Shown: positions 49,105-62,682, numbered from the stretch's first letter. The stretch is 64,000 nucleotides of DNA from Seriola aureovittata (GCF_021018895.1 NC_079386.1:4941835-5005834), one strand, 5' to 3'. Translations and numbers: made by a program. The notes: generated by a model from the letters alone, not told the origin.

Positions 49105-49215
49105 CAAGCCAACATTATGCTAAGCTAAGCTAAGCTAACTGGCTGTAGCTTCAAATCTACTGATATGAGAGCAGCATCAATGTTTTCCTCTAATTCTGAG
49201 CAAGAAAGCAAAATT
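49105..49215. repeat. Fragment of the teleost repeat seen at 3.9-4.5 kb
   Basis: Contains attatgctaagctaagctaa, then actggctgtagcttcaaatc and a gagcagcatcaatgttttcctct block that parallels tggtattgatcttttcatct at 4.41 kb. Confidence 0.5.
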
Positions 49216-49590
49216 AATTTCCATACTCATGCTATTATATTTCTATATAGTACTGTACTACTTCAAGGTCAACTTACTAACCTCATCTGAGCTTTCAATC
49301 GAATCTCATGGGTTAATTAGGTGATTGAGTTCATATATTAGTTGAGTTGCTTATTTGTCATGGGCAACTCAGTAAAATCCTTCTGCTCATGAAGACCATA
49401 CGACACAGTTAAAAGCTCTGGAAGAAGGGGGGTAAATGGCCCTTGATTTTTTTTTTTGCATCAATCCATGTTTTAGGTATATACTGTATATTTGACATTC
49501 TTATATGAGATCAATGTCTTGTTGTCAGAGGCTGTGGATAAAAACATGGCCCAAAGACAAATAATTGACTCAGCATCAAGTTCTGTGTTT

Positions 49591-49705
49591 TGTTTACCTT
49601 CAGTCATATTTGTATGACTCCAACATAAATAATTGGTTTTCAATACTTTTGGTAGACACATGCAGCCCTGGGAAGAAATACAAAAACTTGCATCACTGTG
49701 ATTTT
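49591..49705. repeat. Direct dispersed repeat, copy B
   Basis: Same sequence as 46448-46558, with one small insertion (gtagacacatgcag against gtcacatgcag). Confidence 0.9.
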
Positions 49706-50380
49706 TATTTTTTCTGTGACAAATTACAAGTGTACATTATAAAGTGACAGCCTGGTTGTCAAGATGACTGATTTCTCAGAAGCATGTTTTAGATTCATGG
49801 AGCCATTAGTTGCTATTAGACAAATCAATTTCGAATCAGAGGTTCTGCTAACATAATGGATGGAAGTTAAGTCATATGTGATGTATGACGTAAGTCGTTA
49901 TATGGCGATAGAAAGTCAGTGCTGGAGAAGTCAGCCTCCTCAAAAGTTTGGTTTTCTGTTTATTAGTGTAAACTCGGGCACTAATAAACTAGTTCAAAGA
50001 TCAGGTGCCACAGGTTCTTCCACCCCCAGCTACATTTTGTAGTTTGGAAACGTGTGGTGCAAAAAAAAAAAAAAAAAATTCTACTTTTACCACCAATGTG
50101 AGTGTAGTCAGATTTTTACTATTTTTTCACATTAAGCAGGAGGGAAGTCCACAGTCCAAGAGTCAAGATAGTGATGTGTGTCCAGACTGAAGGTGCAAAT
50201 GTTTGTAATGAAAAGTGCACATACATGTCCCCCTCCCCTCCCTTTCTCTCTCTCCCTCCCTCTCTATCCTCAGGGCCGTGCTTCTATTTGCTCGATCGAT
50301 CACTGCATCTCAAACAGTCGGTTTCGCAAATGAACAAGGTGTCACCAAAGACCATGGCCAGGATGACAAATAGAGCAGGG

Positions 50381-50381
<1 letters not shown>

Positions 50382-50438
<57 letters not shown>

Positions 50439-50446
50439 GACAGACA

Positions 50447-50482
<36 letters not shown>
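50382..50482. repeat. (CA)n(CAGA)n(CA)n microsatellite
   Basis: About 100 bp: CA, four CAGA units near 50433-50450, then CA again. Confidence 0.97.
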
Positions 50483-50483
<1 letters not shown>

Positions 50484-50879
50484 CACCTCCCTGCTTCTAG
50501 CCCTCCTCTCTCCCTCCTCTCGCTCTGTTACATACACTAGTAGCTTGGCTGTGGTGATGATGACCCCATATAACCTGCTGCACATTCAGACACACACAGA
50601 GAGTACACCACCAGCGCACATACTGTACTGGCCTCAATAATGAAAAGAGGGTTTCTCATAGGCTTTCTTATCTCTGCATGTTGAAGTGGTGTGAATGCAG
50701 CTGTAGTAAGAGCGATACTAAAAAATACAAGAGTATGAGTGTAAGAAAGGATTAAACAGTGTGTTTATCTCAAGCCCCCAGGAAAAGCATTGTGAAGTGA
50801 TTTTGGTGGCCAAACCGGGTTACTACAATTTCTATGTTCATCTCGTGATGGCACCAACATAATTTTTCCCCATACACAA

Positions 50880-51185
50880 TCACTAGAAAGTCCCCAGTAG
50901 TTAAATAAATCCGGCCCATACTTGGGCCACATGCTTGTTTTCTTCTGGCCCAGTATACGCCCGGTTCCACGGCCCGAATCTGACAATTGTCAGATGCTAC
51001 TTCCACATCTGGAACATTTCTGGCAAGCGCATGCACTCACAAGCACATACATGCACGTACATGCACATACATGCACACACACACAGAAAATGTTCTGGCT
51101 TTCAGCCAATACTAGAGGATAACAGCTGGAATCTGCCCAGATGTGGAAGTATATGGGCCAGACTCTGGGCCCAGCCATATGTTAA
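50880..51185. repeat. Possible repeat element with tacttccacatctgg inverted ends
   Basis: tacttccacatctgg near 50999-51013 is nearly mirrored by cccagatgtggaagta near 51136-51151. The outer sequence repeats gggcc and gggcccag motifs common in teleost repeats of this type. Borders are uncertain. Confidence 0.4.
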
Positions 51186-54100
51186 GCGGTTGTAAAATGG
51201 TAAATACATTTTTGTCACAAACTATACATACTAGATCAGAATGAAGGATATTGCATTATATTTAAAAATCCTTTCTTTTGTCATTTTGAAAGTGAAACCT
51301 ACGATGTAAATATAAACAATAAGGCATACAGCTAACCCCTGTTTTGCTTATGCTAAGCTAATGTTAGACTGAAATATCAGTGTGATTTTACATTATTTCT
51401 GCTCATAATTTGCATTTTTTTCTATTTAAATATCTTCTACGTGAATTATCAACCGGTGATGATGCCATTTTACCTTGGAAATGTAGCTTTAGCCTCCATC
51501 TTTAAGCTTGATGTGGTATATGTAGCTATCACCTGTTCATTTTAGACCCTTTTACATGGCTATTGTTTTAAAACCAGTCAGCTTTAAACATGAGAGAGTT
51601 GGACAGTTTTCAACCGACTCATGAAGCTACTGTTAGCCTTATTAGCTAGCTCGCTACAGCTGCTTACAGTTGTCATTTCAGCCTGCAAAAATTGTCACCG
51701 GCTGAGAATGAGAGCTTAACTTTTATCTGCCTCTGTCTGTCATCAAGGACTCACTGTTTGGAAAATTACAGAGAATTTCAATGGTAACGTTGCCACTTTC
51801 ACCAATGTAAACTGCATATGTAAAGTGTGAGACTGTGAAGCTTGACAGGCCCAGTAGCAATAAAGGCTTTTTTTTTTCATTCGTGCGTCTCATTCCCTCT
51901 CTCTCCCTCTCTGTGCATACAGTATATCTCTATTTATACAAAGAGTTTGAGTTTTTCCATTCCCATCCTCAGTCAAAAAGAGCTTTGCTTATCATATAGA
52001 TCACATAACTTTCTGCCTGGATAATAGAGGCATGCCATCTTTCTTTAGTTTTCCCTTTTTATCCTCGTCCCTCTCTCTGTCCTTCTGTTTGACTCCTTTT
52101 TTTTTTTTTCCCTCTGCTGCTCAGAGTGAGCTGGGAGCCGCTAGATTAATCAAAAGTCTTTTGAGGGAGGGGAAAGGAGAAGAGGGGAGGGAAATGAAGG
52201 GGAGGGAGAAGGGTGTTGCCAAATCAATCCCACAAGTCAATTTGAGGCTCGAGATCGTCTGCACAATAAATAAACAAGGAGAAAGTGGAGATGGGGTGAG
52301 GGGAGGTGGGGTGGGGTGGGGGTGGTAGCAGGACACAAAGTTAAGCTGAGCAGAGGGCATCTGCAGGCCTGCACACTGCGCTGTCGCTCTGCAGTGTTGG
52401 GACTGTGCGGCCCAGTCGGTCTCCACTGGTATGAGAAGAGGATTACAGTCATCTGTGAGAAGTCACACAGAGTTTAGCTTCTGAACGGGCGCCACTCTTT
52501 ATTCTGTCTCCTGTGTGAACGAGCTGACTGGATAAGAGCATTGTGATGCGATAGCTGCATAGGCATCTAAAATGGAAGTCAGGTGATGGAGGTAGTATAA
52601 AGAGGGACAAAGTCCACGAAGGGCTACACCTTTCGTAGGCTGCGCAGGTGAGCTCCGACAGGTGTTTGTGTGAGTGTACTGTGCGAGCCTCGTCATAGAC
52701 CGCAATAGAGTGCAATTAGTAGATTACCCAATCCCATATTCCATACTTCATGTAATATTATAAGTACTACTAGTAACTGACACATACTGTTTTCATGCTT
52801 TTTGAATGAAGTGTGTGAACAGTAGAGATCTTTTAATTTAACCTCAGCCTTTATTCTCCTACCTTTTTCGTCAACCAGGCTGTCACAGACCCAACCCACT
52901 ACTACCCCATCATCACCACGACCTCCGGGCTTTTCTGGATGTTCAACTAAGATCCATCATCCACCTGCCATGGCTTTCCTCCACCGCCACCAGTGTGTGG
53001 ACTCCGGGGGTCCTGTCCTCTCTCCCATCTTCATATGAGCCTACACACTCAATAAAGATGCTTCAGATGGATAGAGTCTAATGTGTCTGTTGCTAACCTT
53101 GTTATATGGTTAAAACTTATCTCTTATATTTGTGAACTTTTTCTGTGGATATTTGCAGCATGCATACTTACTTTTGGTATATTTAATTTTGTAAAAAAAT
53201 AAAAATAAAAATGTAGAAAATACACTATATATTTAGCTACAGTACACTACGTGTATATATGAGCATGGATTTTTAGAGGTACAGTAAATTTGTTTCATAC
53301 AGAAATAATTAGCATCCAAAATGGTCAAGGCCTAAACTGCATGGCAAGGTCGAAAATGAAATTTTAATATTTATTTAATATTAAAATTTATATTAAAAAT
53401 ATTAAATACTTAAATCGACCTGATAAATAACCGACATCTTGAAACAGGACAGGCCACTGCGCTGGGATCAGGAAAATTACACTTGGAGAAAACAGCTTGA
53501 TTTGCACTGGCTACAAATCTAACAGCCTGCGTCCATTCACACACTGTCATTTATGTTGCGCAAAAAAAAAAAAAAAAAGAGCTTTAAAGACTCAATAGTA
53601 GATTAAATGACTTGTCGCTGAGCTTCACGCCTGATTTCCCTGGTGGTCGATGGCTGTGACAACAACTACCTTCATTCTCCTGTTATTTAACTTCCACCTC
53701 TTCCCCCAGGCTTTCCTCTCCATAACTGATTTTCTCTGTGCCTTTATCTGTCTTCCTTTCACTCCATCTGTCTTTCCCCTTTTTCCTCTCTTCTCCTCTC
53801 TTTCCCCGGTGCTTTCTGTCTTTTCACCCCGTCTTGTCATGAATTAACAACGCTTTTCTTTTCTCACTGTGGGTTTGTTTTTTTTTTTATACATCTCTCC
53901 ATTTTTCTTCCTTATTTGTTCCCTTTCAATTCCCTCGTCGCCTGCTGTCGTTCTCTCAGACTTCTGAAACCAATACTTTCCCATCGCCGTCCATTCATCT
54001 TTGTCCTATTTTGCCCTGCAGCCTTCTCTGTCTGTCTCTTCATCACTCACTCTTCTTGTCTTTGCTTCCCCTCTTTTGTATCCCCCATCCTCACTTCCCC

Positions 54101-55473
54101 TCGTTTGGTATTCCTCATGCTCTTCCTCTCATCCTCGCGAGCCCGATCTGCTCCTCTTTTACCTTTCCTCCTCATCTGGCTGAGACAGCTTTCGCATTTT
54201 TTTTTCTCTTTCTTCCTCCTTGAATGCTGCAGCTCTCACACAGAGCAAAGTTTCCCTCGTCCGCCTTTCAACTCTTTGAATTTTTTTCCCTCTGCCCTCT
54301 GCGAAGCGGCGTTATCGAGCACTGGGGGAAAGTTAGACAGAGAGACAGAGCAGACTTGTTCCAGAGCCCAGACAGAGATAAGTAAAATTTCCCCTCCGAC
54401 AGTGGGAGATGGTAATTACAGTGGATAGTAGTCAGGGAATCAAGCTCCTCCTTATGGCTTTCCGATGTACACAGTGAGAGTCAATAGCTTTCATCTCTCT
54501 CTCTTTTCTCTTTGTCTGTCAAGCTGTCTGTCTCCTTGTCTCATTTCCTCCTCTCCAAAAAACAGAATTCAGAAAGAGCCCAAATCCAGTGACAACCACA
54601 CCAGCAGCTCCATCCGTCATCTCTTAGTCACTACATTTATTCTCTCCTCGCTTTCTTTTATGAATTTTTTAATCTTCCTTCAGCTCTTTTGAGATCTGTT
54701 TCTATTATTACTCTTTCTTTAGTGACAGATTCTGTTACCTGTCGCGCTTTTGTTGCTCCTTCCGCTGTAGCTGTGGGATTCTTTCTAATGTCCCATTTTA
54801 CTCTTGGATTAACCCCTGCATGGACACACAATCTCCCAGATTATGGCGTGAACATTTAAAAACCCTGAAAACCTATTTTCTCAATCCTCTTACCATGAGC
54901 TGCAGGATCCTACAAAATAATCTGGTAAAGTTTCAACTTTTTTTTTTTGGATTATTTCATATAAGCGATATATTGTCTGCTGCTTTCACTGGTTTGAAGT
55001 GGGTGGCGGGGGTGTGTGGGGGGGTTGGGGGGTCGGAAAAAGTCACACATTTCCCTGCACCATTTAGAGCCACTGGAGTTAGCTGTGAGATTGTTTGCTT
55101 TAGTTACCAGCACTGTCAATCAAATCTTTAAATAAATAATAACAAAGTCTAACTTAGTCATGAATACTTAATGTTATAGAGAAACACTTGAAAACAAGTT
55201 TCCAGGGCCTTTAAAGAAGTGACTCCCAACCCTGGAGTTGGGAGTTCTACAAGGGCGGAAATCTGACAGTTCTCTATTATAATTGTATGTTATTATAGGC
55301 CATTTATATTTTTTCAGATACTCCTCCAGTGTATCTTGTTTTTCTTTTAGGCTAATTCAGGCCTCCAAAAACTTCTCATGTAAAATGTGGGAAACAAACG
55401 TACCTCCACTCGGCTGCTTTGGTTTAAGAGGTCACATTTCCTATAAACTACTGGTGAATATCATGAATGTTGT

Positions 55474-56193
55474 GATATTGCCAGGAGGTGGACAAAGTAC
55501 ACTGCTCCACTGCTTGAATAAAAGGTATAGATACTCCTGGTCAAATATCTCTCCAATACAAGTCAAAGTTGTTCAGTTAAATTTTTACTTGAGGTAAAGT
55601 ATTTAAGTGCTTCTTTTTAAAAAATACTTGAGTATTTACGTTTTCTTATGTCACCACATTGTTGTATTGTTCCACATTTACAGAACCTAATGACTCTGAA
55701 ACAACCTGCTCAATGAACTGACTGTCTAAAGAAACTGTAGAATAAAAAGCTTGTACAATATGATACAAAGCTGATAGGAATGGCCATAAAAACACAATTA
55801 ATTTAACAAAAGGAAAAAGGACGGCCATTGTTTTGGCATTTATTTTAATTATTTTTTTGGCAGTGATGAAGTTTGGTTGCACGGTAAACGCAGCATACGT
55901 TTAAAAGGAAAGGAGTCTTCCTTTATTTCTAAAATTTCAAACATGGACCTCATCTTTATCTAACACAGCCATCGGTAGGACACAACATGACTGACAGATG
56001 TTTTCAAAATAAAATAAAATTCATTCCTCTGACTAAAAGCTAAAAGCTTCAAAGTAACAAGAACTTCATAGAAATGCAGTGGAGTCAAAAGTACAATATT
56101 TGTCTTTTAAGTGTAGTCGAGTAAAAGTCATAAGTTTCCAAAAAATATACTTTAGTACAGTGCTTACTGTAACTGTCCACCCCTGGTTATTGC
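55474..56193. mobile_element. Non-autonomous hAT-like transposon with 8-bp target duplication
   Basis: The element itself is 55482-56185 (704 bp). It begins CAGGAGGTGGACA and ends, read from the other side, CAGGGGTGGACA. The flanks gatattgc (55474-55481) and gttattgc (56186-56193) match at 7 of 8 positions, the duplication length known for hAT transposons. The interior carries aagta and acttgag motifs typical of a very abundant teleost repeat family and has no transposase ORF. Confidence 0.8.
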
Positions 56194-56404
56194 AATGTAT
56201 TTTTGAGCATTTTGCAAATCATTCTTAGTGTGTTGGACTTCGATGAAGCTATTGATAGTACCAACAAAGACACCTTGGCACCCACAATTAACTATTTATG
56301 CCAGGCACATAAAGAAAAAGTCACATGCAGTGGCTTTAATAGTGCACACCATCACAGTTCACACTATGCATTTAATGCTGTGCAGACTTTTAGCCATGCT
56401 AGCA

Positions 56405-56665
56405 GCGTGACTCTAGGATGGCAAGGGTTGTCAACCGCTTTGGTCCGGACTGAAAACATCTCAACAACTCTTGGATGGAGTGTGATGAAATTTTGCAGAC
56501 ATTCATGGCCCTGACAGGATGTGTCACAATGACGTTGCTGATCCCCCCCCCCCCCCCCCCCCCCGACTTTTCCTCTGGTGCCACCGGCAGGTTGACGTTT
56601 GTGGTTCAGAGTGAAATGTCTCAGCAACTGTTCGACTGATGACTGTGCAATCATACATGGCCTTG
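56405..56665. repeat. Dispersed teleost repeat containing a C22 run
   Basis: Contains ctttggtccggactgaaaac, atctcaacaactcttggatg, gacattcatggcc, then C22 at 56543-56564, and later gtgaaatgtctcagcaactg. The internal repetition of a 'ctcaacaact' block matches an abundant fish repeat. Fragment 8394-8445 belongs to the same family. Confidence 0.6.
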
Positions 56666-58856
56666 TGACTAAAGGTGGTTTATCGGTGACAGGTTGGTTT
56701 CCTTTAAAATCACCATATTACCACATAACTGTAAATTTGAAAAGAGAAACCTATCTCAAGTATCTCAAGTAAATTTCATGTCTCTGAAGCTGTGTTTTAC
56801 TATATAATGAGGTGAATGGAAACCTACAGCTGCCTGGAAGCTTGAGAAGTGCATTAAAGCCTAAAACTCTCAGTAAGCAGTAAAATAATAAGTGATTCCA
56901 GTGGCTACAATGTGCAAAAAACATCAGTATCGTCCTTTAATGGCTTTATCCTCTTCCACAACAACTAGATAATAAATCTCAACGCCCTCACCATACTCTT
57001 CTTTCCTTCCTTCATTCCTCTTCCAGCTTCATTACATAACAACCTGGAGGAGCCAAGAACGGGGGAAAAGAGAGGGGAGAAAGGAGCAGGGTGGGGGGGG
57101 GGGGGGTGGCAGCTCCTCTGACCTCCCACCAGAGGGGGGAGACACGGTGATCGAGGAGCCATCAGCTGTGTGCCAGCTGCTCCGGACTGGTCCCCATCGC
57201 TCCCTCACGCTCTCTCTCCCTTTTCTCTCCGTCATCGTCCTGTTTCTTCCCCTCCCTCTCACTTCCTCTCTCTTCCTCTGCCAAACCCGTCTTGTCTCGC
57301 TGGCTCAGTTCTCTCTGGCGTGTTCCACTGTGCCCTCTTTCTCTTCCTCTTCTACTCTCTGATCCTCCTATTCTGTTTCCATCCCTTTGTCGCGCTTCGC
57401 TTTAATATCCAGTCACTTCCAGCTTCCTGACAACTTCCTCTATCACCTAGTTATGGAAGCCCTGAGGGAACTTAGTAAAAAAAAAAAAAGAAAAAAAAAA
57501 GATAAAAGTATTGCACAGCCATACAAAAGCTACTCTTGTCACTTTTCTTTTCGCTACTTCCCCCGAGGGCTTCCGTACCTCCCTTCCATCTTTTGTCCCG
57601 GCATCAAGTCCTACCTTTCAGACACGAGAACCAGGAGGTGAATGCTGCTGGTCAAGGCCAGGCATGTCGGGAGGAGAGGGGACAAGAGGAGGGTCAGACA
57701 TGTAAACCATTCACCCTTGTTCCTCCATGCTCCTTCCTGCCCCCATGGAAGTCATTACACCGGGTCACAGCAGTACTGTGCATGCCTGAAAAGGTGTGTT
57801 TGCAGGTGTGTGTGTGTTGGTGTGTTTATCTGAACGTGAAAAAGGGGGCGAAAACTAGCAAGTTCACCCGGGTGTTGTGTTCACATCAATACCGTTTGGG
57901 TGTCACCCGAGTGTGAATGCTGATTTCTTCCATTGCCAGGAAAAAGCCTGATGTTAGCGAGTCTTAGCTGGTTTTTTGACCAGTGGAAAAGGGGCTTAAC
58001 ACTAAAGTGTCCAGACAACCAGTCCATCAGGGTAAAGGCCTCAGACATGAATTGCACCGTTGCGCCCTTAATTATTTATTTCATTTGCAACTGATGTGGA
58101 GATGACGGGGAGTGGAAGGTGGTGACAGGTTCATGTAGCATGCAGGCCTCAGGATTCCCAGTCTGAGGAGTGGGACATCATAATACAGTGCTACAATGCA
58201 GTACTTGTTAGTGACAGAGATCCCTCCGACACAAATCTGCAGAGGAGCATCCTCACTGAAATTTTGCGTGCGTCCAGTTCAAACAAAGTAGTTCAGATAA
58301 TCTCTCAAAACTGCTGAGTAGTTTACAACCTGTCAGATCATCTAACTGCTTGTATATACAACAAAGGAAATGACCCAAGTCTCAATGATCCTGTAAGACC
58401 TATTAGAAAAGAAAAGATGTGTGTCACCTATCAGGAGGAAAAGATGAGATAAAGAAGTCTGTTAATGAATATCAACTAAGGTGATAAGGGCAGTAAGGTG
58501 CGGCCTGGCTAATTACCTTCTGAGATGAGTTTTATCTCCTCTTATGACTGAGTCTGCAGAGCTTCAAGTCTTGATTCAGATCAAGAGCTACATTTCAGAT
58601 ACTTTGCTTCAGCCATCCAAAAGAAGTAAATGTGAAAGTAAGAAGCACTTTGTTGATAGAGTTGGTAGAAAACATGATCACTATTGGCTGTAAAAAAAAA
58701 AAACAAAAAAAAAAAACAGGAAGAGGAAGATTTAAGGGGGAAATTGGAGCTACAATTGAAATGGAGTGAAACTGAAAGCTGTCTGGTTCCAGGCCAGTTT
58801 GCATTATACAGTAAGTCTCTTCTCCCCAGGAGACTACTGAAGATAAGCCTGACAGT

Positions 58857-58857
<1 letters not shown>

Positions 58858-58898
<41 letters not shown>
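58858..58898. repeat. (CA)n microsatellite
   Basis: About 20 CA units; ORFs on both strands here are repeat artefacts. Confidence 0.95.
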
Positions 58899-58900
<2 letters not shown>

Positions 58901-60992
58901 ACCTCCAAAGAGGTACAGTACATGCTCACACAGCTATTTCTACCCTTTCAATATTCTGTGCAGCCAGGTGATTGTGCTGCTGATTGATACTCAGTTACAA
59001 TGATGTCAATCACTCAACTATTCCCGCATGAATAAATAATCTGACTCAGATAAAAAAAAATAAAAATAAAAAAAAAAGTGCACAATTTATGAGTTTCACA
59101 GGACTTACCTGTCACTCCCCCCTCACACTGTCCCCTGAGAATACAAAGAGCCCGGGACGGTATTAAACCAGATCCTGGGATTGATGGAATTACAGTTGTT
59201 ATAAACTGAACCGTAAGTCATACCCACACAAACACTTTGTGAGGTGACCCCACACTGACTGATGTCTAACACCCCGACACAACAGAAACGCTGTTACACA
59301 ACAGCAGTCTTTACATCCATCTGGAAATGAGCCCTGTTCGCCTTCGGATTTTCCCTGCGGTATTATGTGATGAATATTTCAGATTGGACATGAGAATGTT
59401 TAAAGTTCAACGTGCGGCGATGTTTGCCTCGGTGTAGGTGTGCTGTTACATAAGAGGGAGAGGTGAGAGCGGGTCTAATCAGTTGTGGTGGAGCTTTCTG
59501 CAGCTGATGCGGGTTCTAATTTAACCAAACCAATGTGAACGGAGGGTCCATGAACCTGGTGCCATACTGGCTCTCTCACAAGTTTCCCTAACACAACTGC
59601 AAGTTTAGAATCAGCAGAAATAATCCAAAGTCTAAGTCACATAAAACATGCTGTTAAATTTTCTTTCCAGGACATATACCAAGGGAAAACCTCCTGATAA
59701 ATACCTGAAGGTTAAATCCGGGTTTTTCTAACTTGGTAAAAGCGCTGCTGCCACATGTATTCTGACATCTTCATAAAATGCTGAAATACAAACTTTATAG
59801 AGGGAACCACAACTGCAAGTGAAGGTGTGATTATTTTCCTACTCTCTGTAGATTCTAAATCCAAAATTGTGCTAACTTCGTGTTTTCCGTCCAAACTGGT
59901 GTTTTGACAGAAAAAATGCTGTCTTGCCACATCAGGGATATCCTATAATACAATATTGATCTTCCTGGGAGGGTTGGAGGGAGTCCAGGGACTCTGGGGT
60001 TATCATGGGATATGATGTTTTTGGTCAGTAATCACCCAGGTGATGACCCCTCACACGGCGAGGTGTGTGTTTCTGTGCTTGCTATGGCCAAGATACAAAT
60101 GTTCAACCACTGTTAAATCGAGGGGCAGTGGGAAAACCCATGCACATACATACATCTCTTAGCTACATGGCTAATACAGATGTCACTTTTACACTGAATT
60201 ATATTATATGTGTGTATTTTTCTTTTTGTCATCATTATATTTTATACATTATATTACGATCACCATTTAAAATCAGATTATCACTAATCTGACAGACCGA
60301 TTCAATGTAGAGACCATTTTGCAACATTAAAGCAGCTGTTGTGACCTTTTTCTCCAGGATCAAAGTGGGCAGCAGAAGACACCATTTAGCTCCAGTATAA
60401 TAATGTGTATAGTGATTAAAGTATCCTGTAAAAAAAAATTCTATAGGAATCTCAATGTCGTGCTGACACCTAGTGCCTGAGATAAGCAGGGATGTTGGGA
60501 ACATTAGAGCCAGGACAGGATTAGAAGCACTCACACCTATAGTATACCTAATACAGTCACACAGATGAGTTATTCATAGATACATGAGGCTTGTAACTTA
60601 AAGGTCAGAATGATTGTAAGCAAAACAATTAAAAACATGCATCTGAAAAGCTTGCGTCTGTGCCAGGGATCTGCTGTGATTTATTACGTAATGCGAACGC
60701 ATCCCATTTAGCTGGCATTCGCCCAGTGCACCTCGCCAAGTCTGCATACATTTTCAGCCTGATTGATCCTAGTGTGAATCAAACCAGAAAGCATAGCGGT
60801 GTTGCTGTGCATTCATGTGCCGTTGAGACGTTCAGATATATGGCTGTCCTACCAGGAAGTCCCCCTTTAAATGTCCTCTGTCACAGAAGCAGGGTGAAAT
60901 CCCAGTGTTGCGTGTACTGACTGAGCCACGAAAAACACACGCCTTCTTCGGACTAACTGAAAGCGTCTGTGTGTGTCTGACTGTTCACTTAC

Positions 60993-61103
60993 AGAAGGAG
61001 CTGCTTTCGTCCTTTGTGCCTTCCATGGTGCCATCCGGCAGCATCTGGAGGTAGAAGCCGTGTCGGCAGTAGAGCCGCGTGACGATGCCCTTCAGCTGTG
61101 GCT
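60993..61103 (-). CDS. fgf11: fgf11 exon 2: first beta-trefoil segment of an intracellular FGF
   Basis: The exon is 111 nt, the size expected for FHF exon 2, with a ctctgcag acceptor and a gtaagtg donor. Starting from the split codon it reads (E)[19 protein letters not shown] followed by [26 protein letters not shown] and GFYLQ--PDGT--GT are conserved at the start of the FHF core; HGFYLQ is closest to the QGFYLQ of FGF11. The first base of the split Glu codon must come from exon 1, which is not in the window. With exons 3-5 the spliced frame is open for 185 residues, so the visible part looks functional. The alternative paralogues fgf12, fgf13 and fgf14 are less likely because of exon 4 residues and the adjacent chrnb1. 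Confidence 0.93.
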
Positions 61104-61280
61104 CTGCAGAGCAAACACAGGGTTAAACACACGGTTAGCACCCGGGGACACACATACACACATGTTGGTGCACATATATTAATGCACACACCTGCCTATG
61201 AGCGTACACACTGACTAAACAACAGGCGGGTCTTGATATTTACACTGTGAGACAGTCAAACAGTGAAGTGTGTGCGCTTG

Positions 61281-61311
<31 letters not shown>

Positions 61312-62639
61312 CAGTGGCTTTCAGCAGGATTGATGGGACCTTGGTGTCTGCAAAAAAGAAGCATCTTTCGCAGACAGCTTCAAGTGAGGAAGGTAAGCTG
61401 TTCATTTTGTGTGTGTGTGTGTGTGTGTTTGCAGCAGCTGCCCGTCACACACAATGAGGTGAGCACTTCAAACGTGCAGAACAGTCTTAGAGCTAAAGGA
61501 CTAAAGAGAACCTACCTAACAGTAGGTTTACACTTGTTTAAACCTTTATACTGCCTGATTTATATTTTACTTTGCTAACTCCTGAAATGTTCAGTTTAAA
61601 AGGGATCAGATTTTGTAGGGGGGCTTTTTATTTTTTGGTTAATTTCAAAAATATTAAGGCAAATTGTTATTTTCAATTCACAATTGAGCTGTCATTTTAT
61701 TTTTCTTCTGGGGTATCTGGGATCAGTTTTATTTACATGTACAGTCGAAAATAAATAGACATGAGTTTAAAGGAGCTATTTTGCTATTGCTACATGGCCA
61801 ATGTTAGCATTAACAGCTGTTTGTCTACCGGTCTTGTCAAGAGCTTCAGCCATTGTTGTGCTTACAATACAAGAGGTTTCAATACGCCCTCTGTGCAGCT
61901 ACTACTTCACAGTAGCCTGGAGTCTACAGTGACTCGGTATCAGAAAGTGATCAGGCGGGCCCGCCAGAGCAGGGCTAGCTGGTTAGCATGCTAACTTCAG
62001 TGGTAGAAAAGAAGTGATGGAAATAGAAGCAAAACAAGAGGGTTGCTTGCCACCACTGGAGACAGCTCTTGGTGAGAAAAGGAATGAAGTTTGATGCTGA
62101 ACTCACAAAGTTTCTTCTAGACTGGTACATAAACAGCTGTTAATGCTAACACTAGCTGTGTAGCTCCCTTACACTGTGTAGTTATCTCTGTTTCTTATTC
62201 GCTCTCTTGCATGTAAGATGGCAAAAGCTCAAGAAACAAACACGTTCATGCTGAAAGTTTAATGAACCATCTCCTCTCGTCTGTTTACCCCTCTCTCAAA
62301 TACCAACTGTCGTCATTTACTCTGAAGCTTTCTGAAGCATCAGACTACTATTTGTTTCAGTGAGCCAATCAGGCATTTCCATCCGCCGCCGCCGCTCCAC
62401 AGATAAGCTGACGTGTCTTTCTCTAACCTCGTGTTTGTGTTTCCTTTCTCAGGCTGCACACGCATGACTGTGGGGGCTCTTTCACTCCGAAGTGCTGAGG
62501 GAGACTAAATAGTGGATCAGAAGGAATGTCAGAATGCTGAAGTGTTTCCACAATCAAGTTTTAATGAGACGCATCAAATATGGATGAGGACAGAGAAGTA
62601 CGGAGGCAGCTGGCAGTTGGCCCTCGGTTGACAGCAGGG

Positions 62640-62644
<5 letters not shown>

Positions 62645-62682
<38 letters not shown>

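Larger units (their letters stand above)
47915..60992 (-). other. fgf11: fgf11 intron 2 (13,078 bp)
   Basis: Large GT/AG intron between exons 3 and 2. It contains GA and CA/CAGA arrays, repeat copy B at 49.6 kb, a possible repeat at 50.88-51.19 kb, pyrimidine-rich tracts at 53.7-54.7 and 57.2-57.4 kb, the hAT-like element at 55.5-56.2 kb, a dispersed repeat with a C22 run at 56.4-56.7 kb, and a CA array at 58.9 kb. No further exon was recognised. Confidence 0.85.

Noticed and set aside
53916..54428. Plus-strand ORF of 170 codons
   Set aside because: The region is CT-rich low-complexity sequence, giving a Ser/Leu/Phe/Pro product without motifs or splice logic.
62370..62410. GC-rich ccgccgccgccgc stretch as an fgf11 exon 1 or CpG island
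   Set aside because: On the gene strand the nearby ATG opens a short frame with no SLIRQKR-type motif or donor in the right phase, and the GC-rich patch is only about 20 bp.
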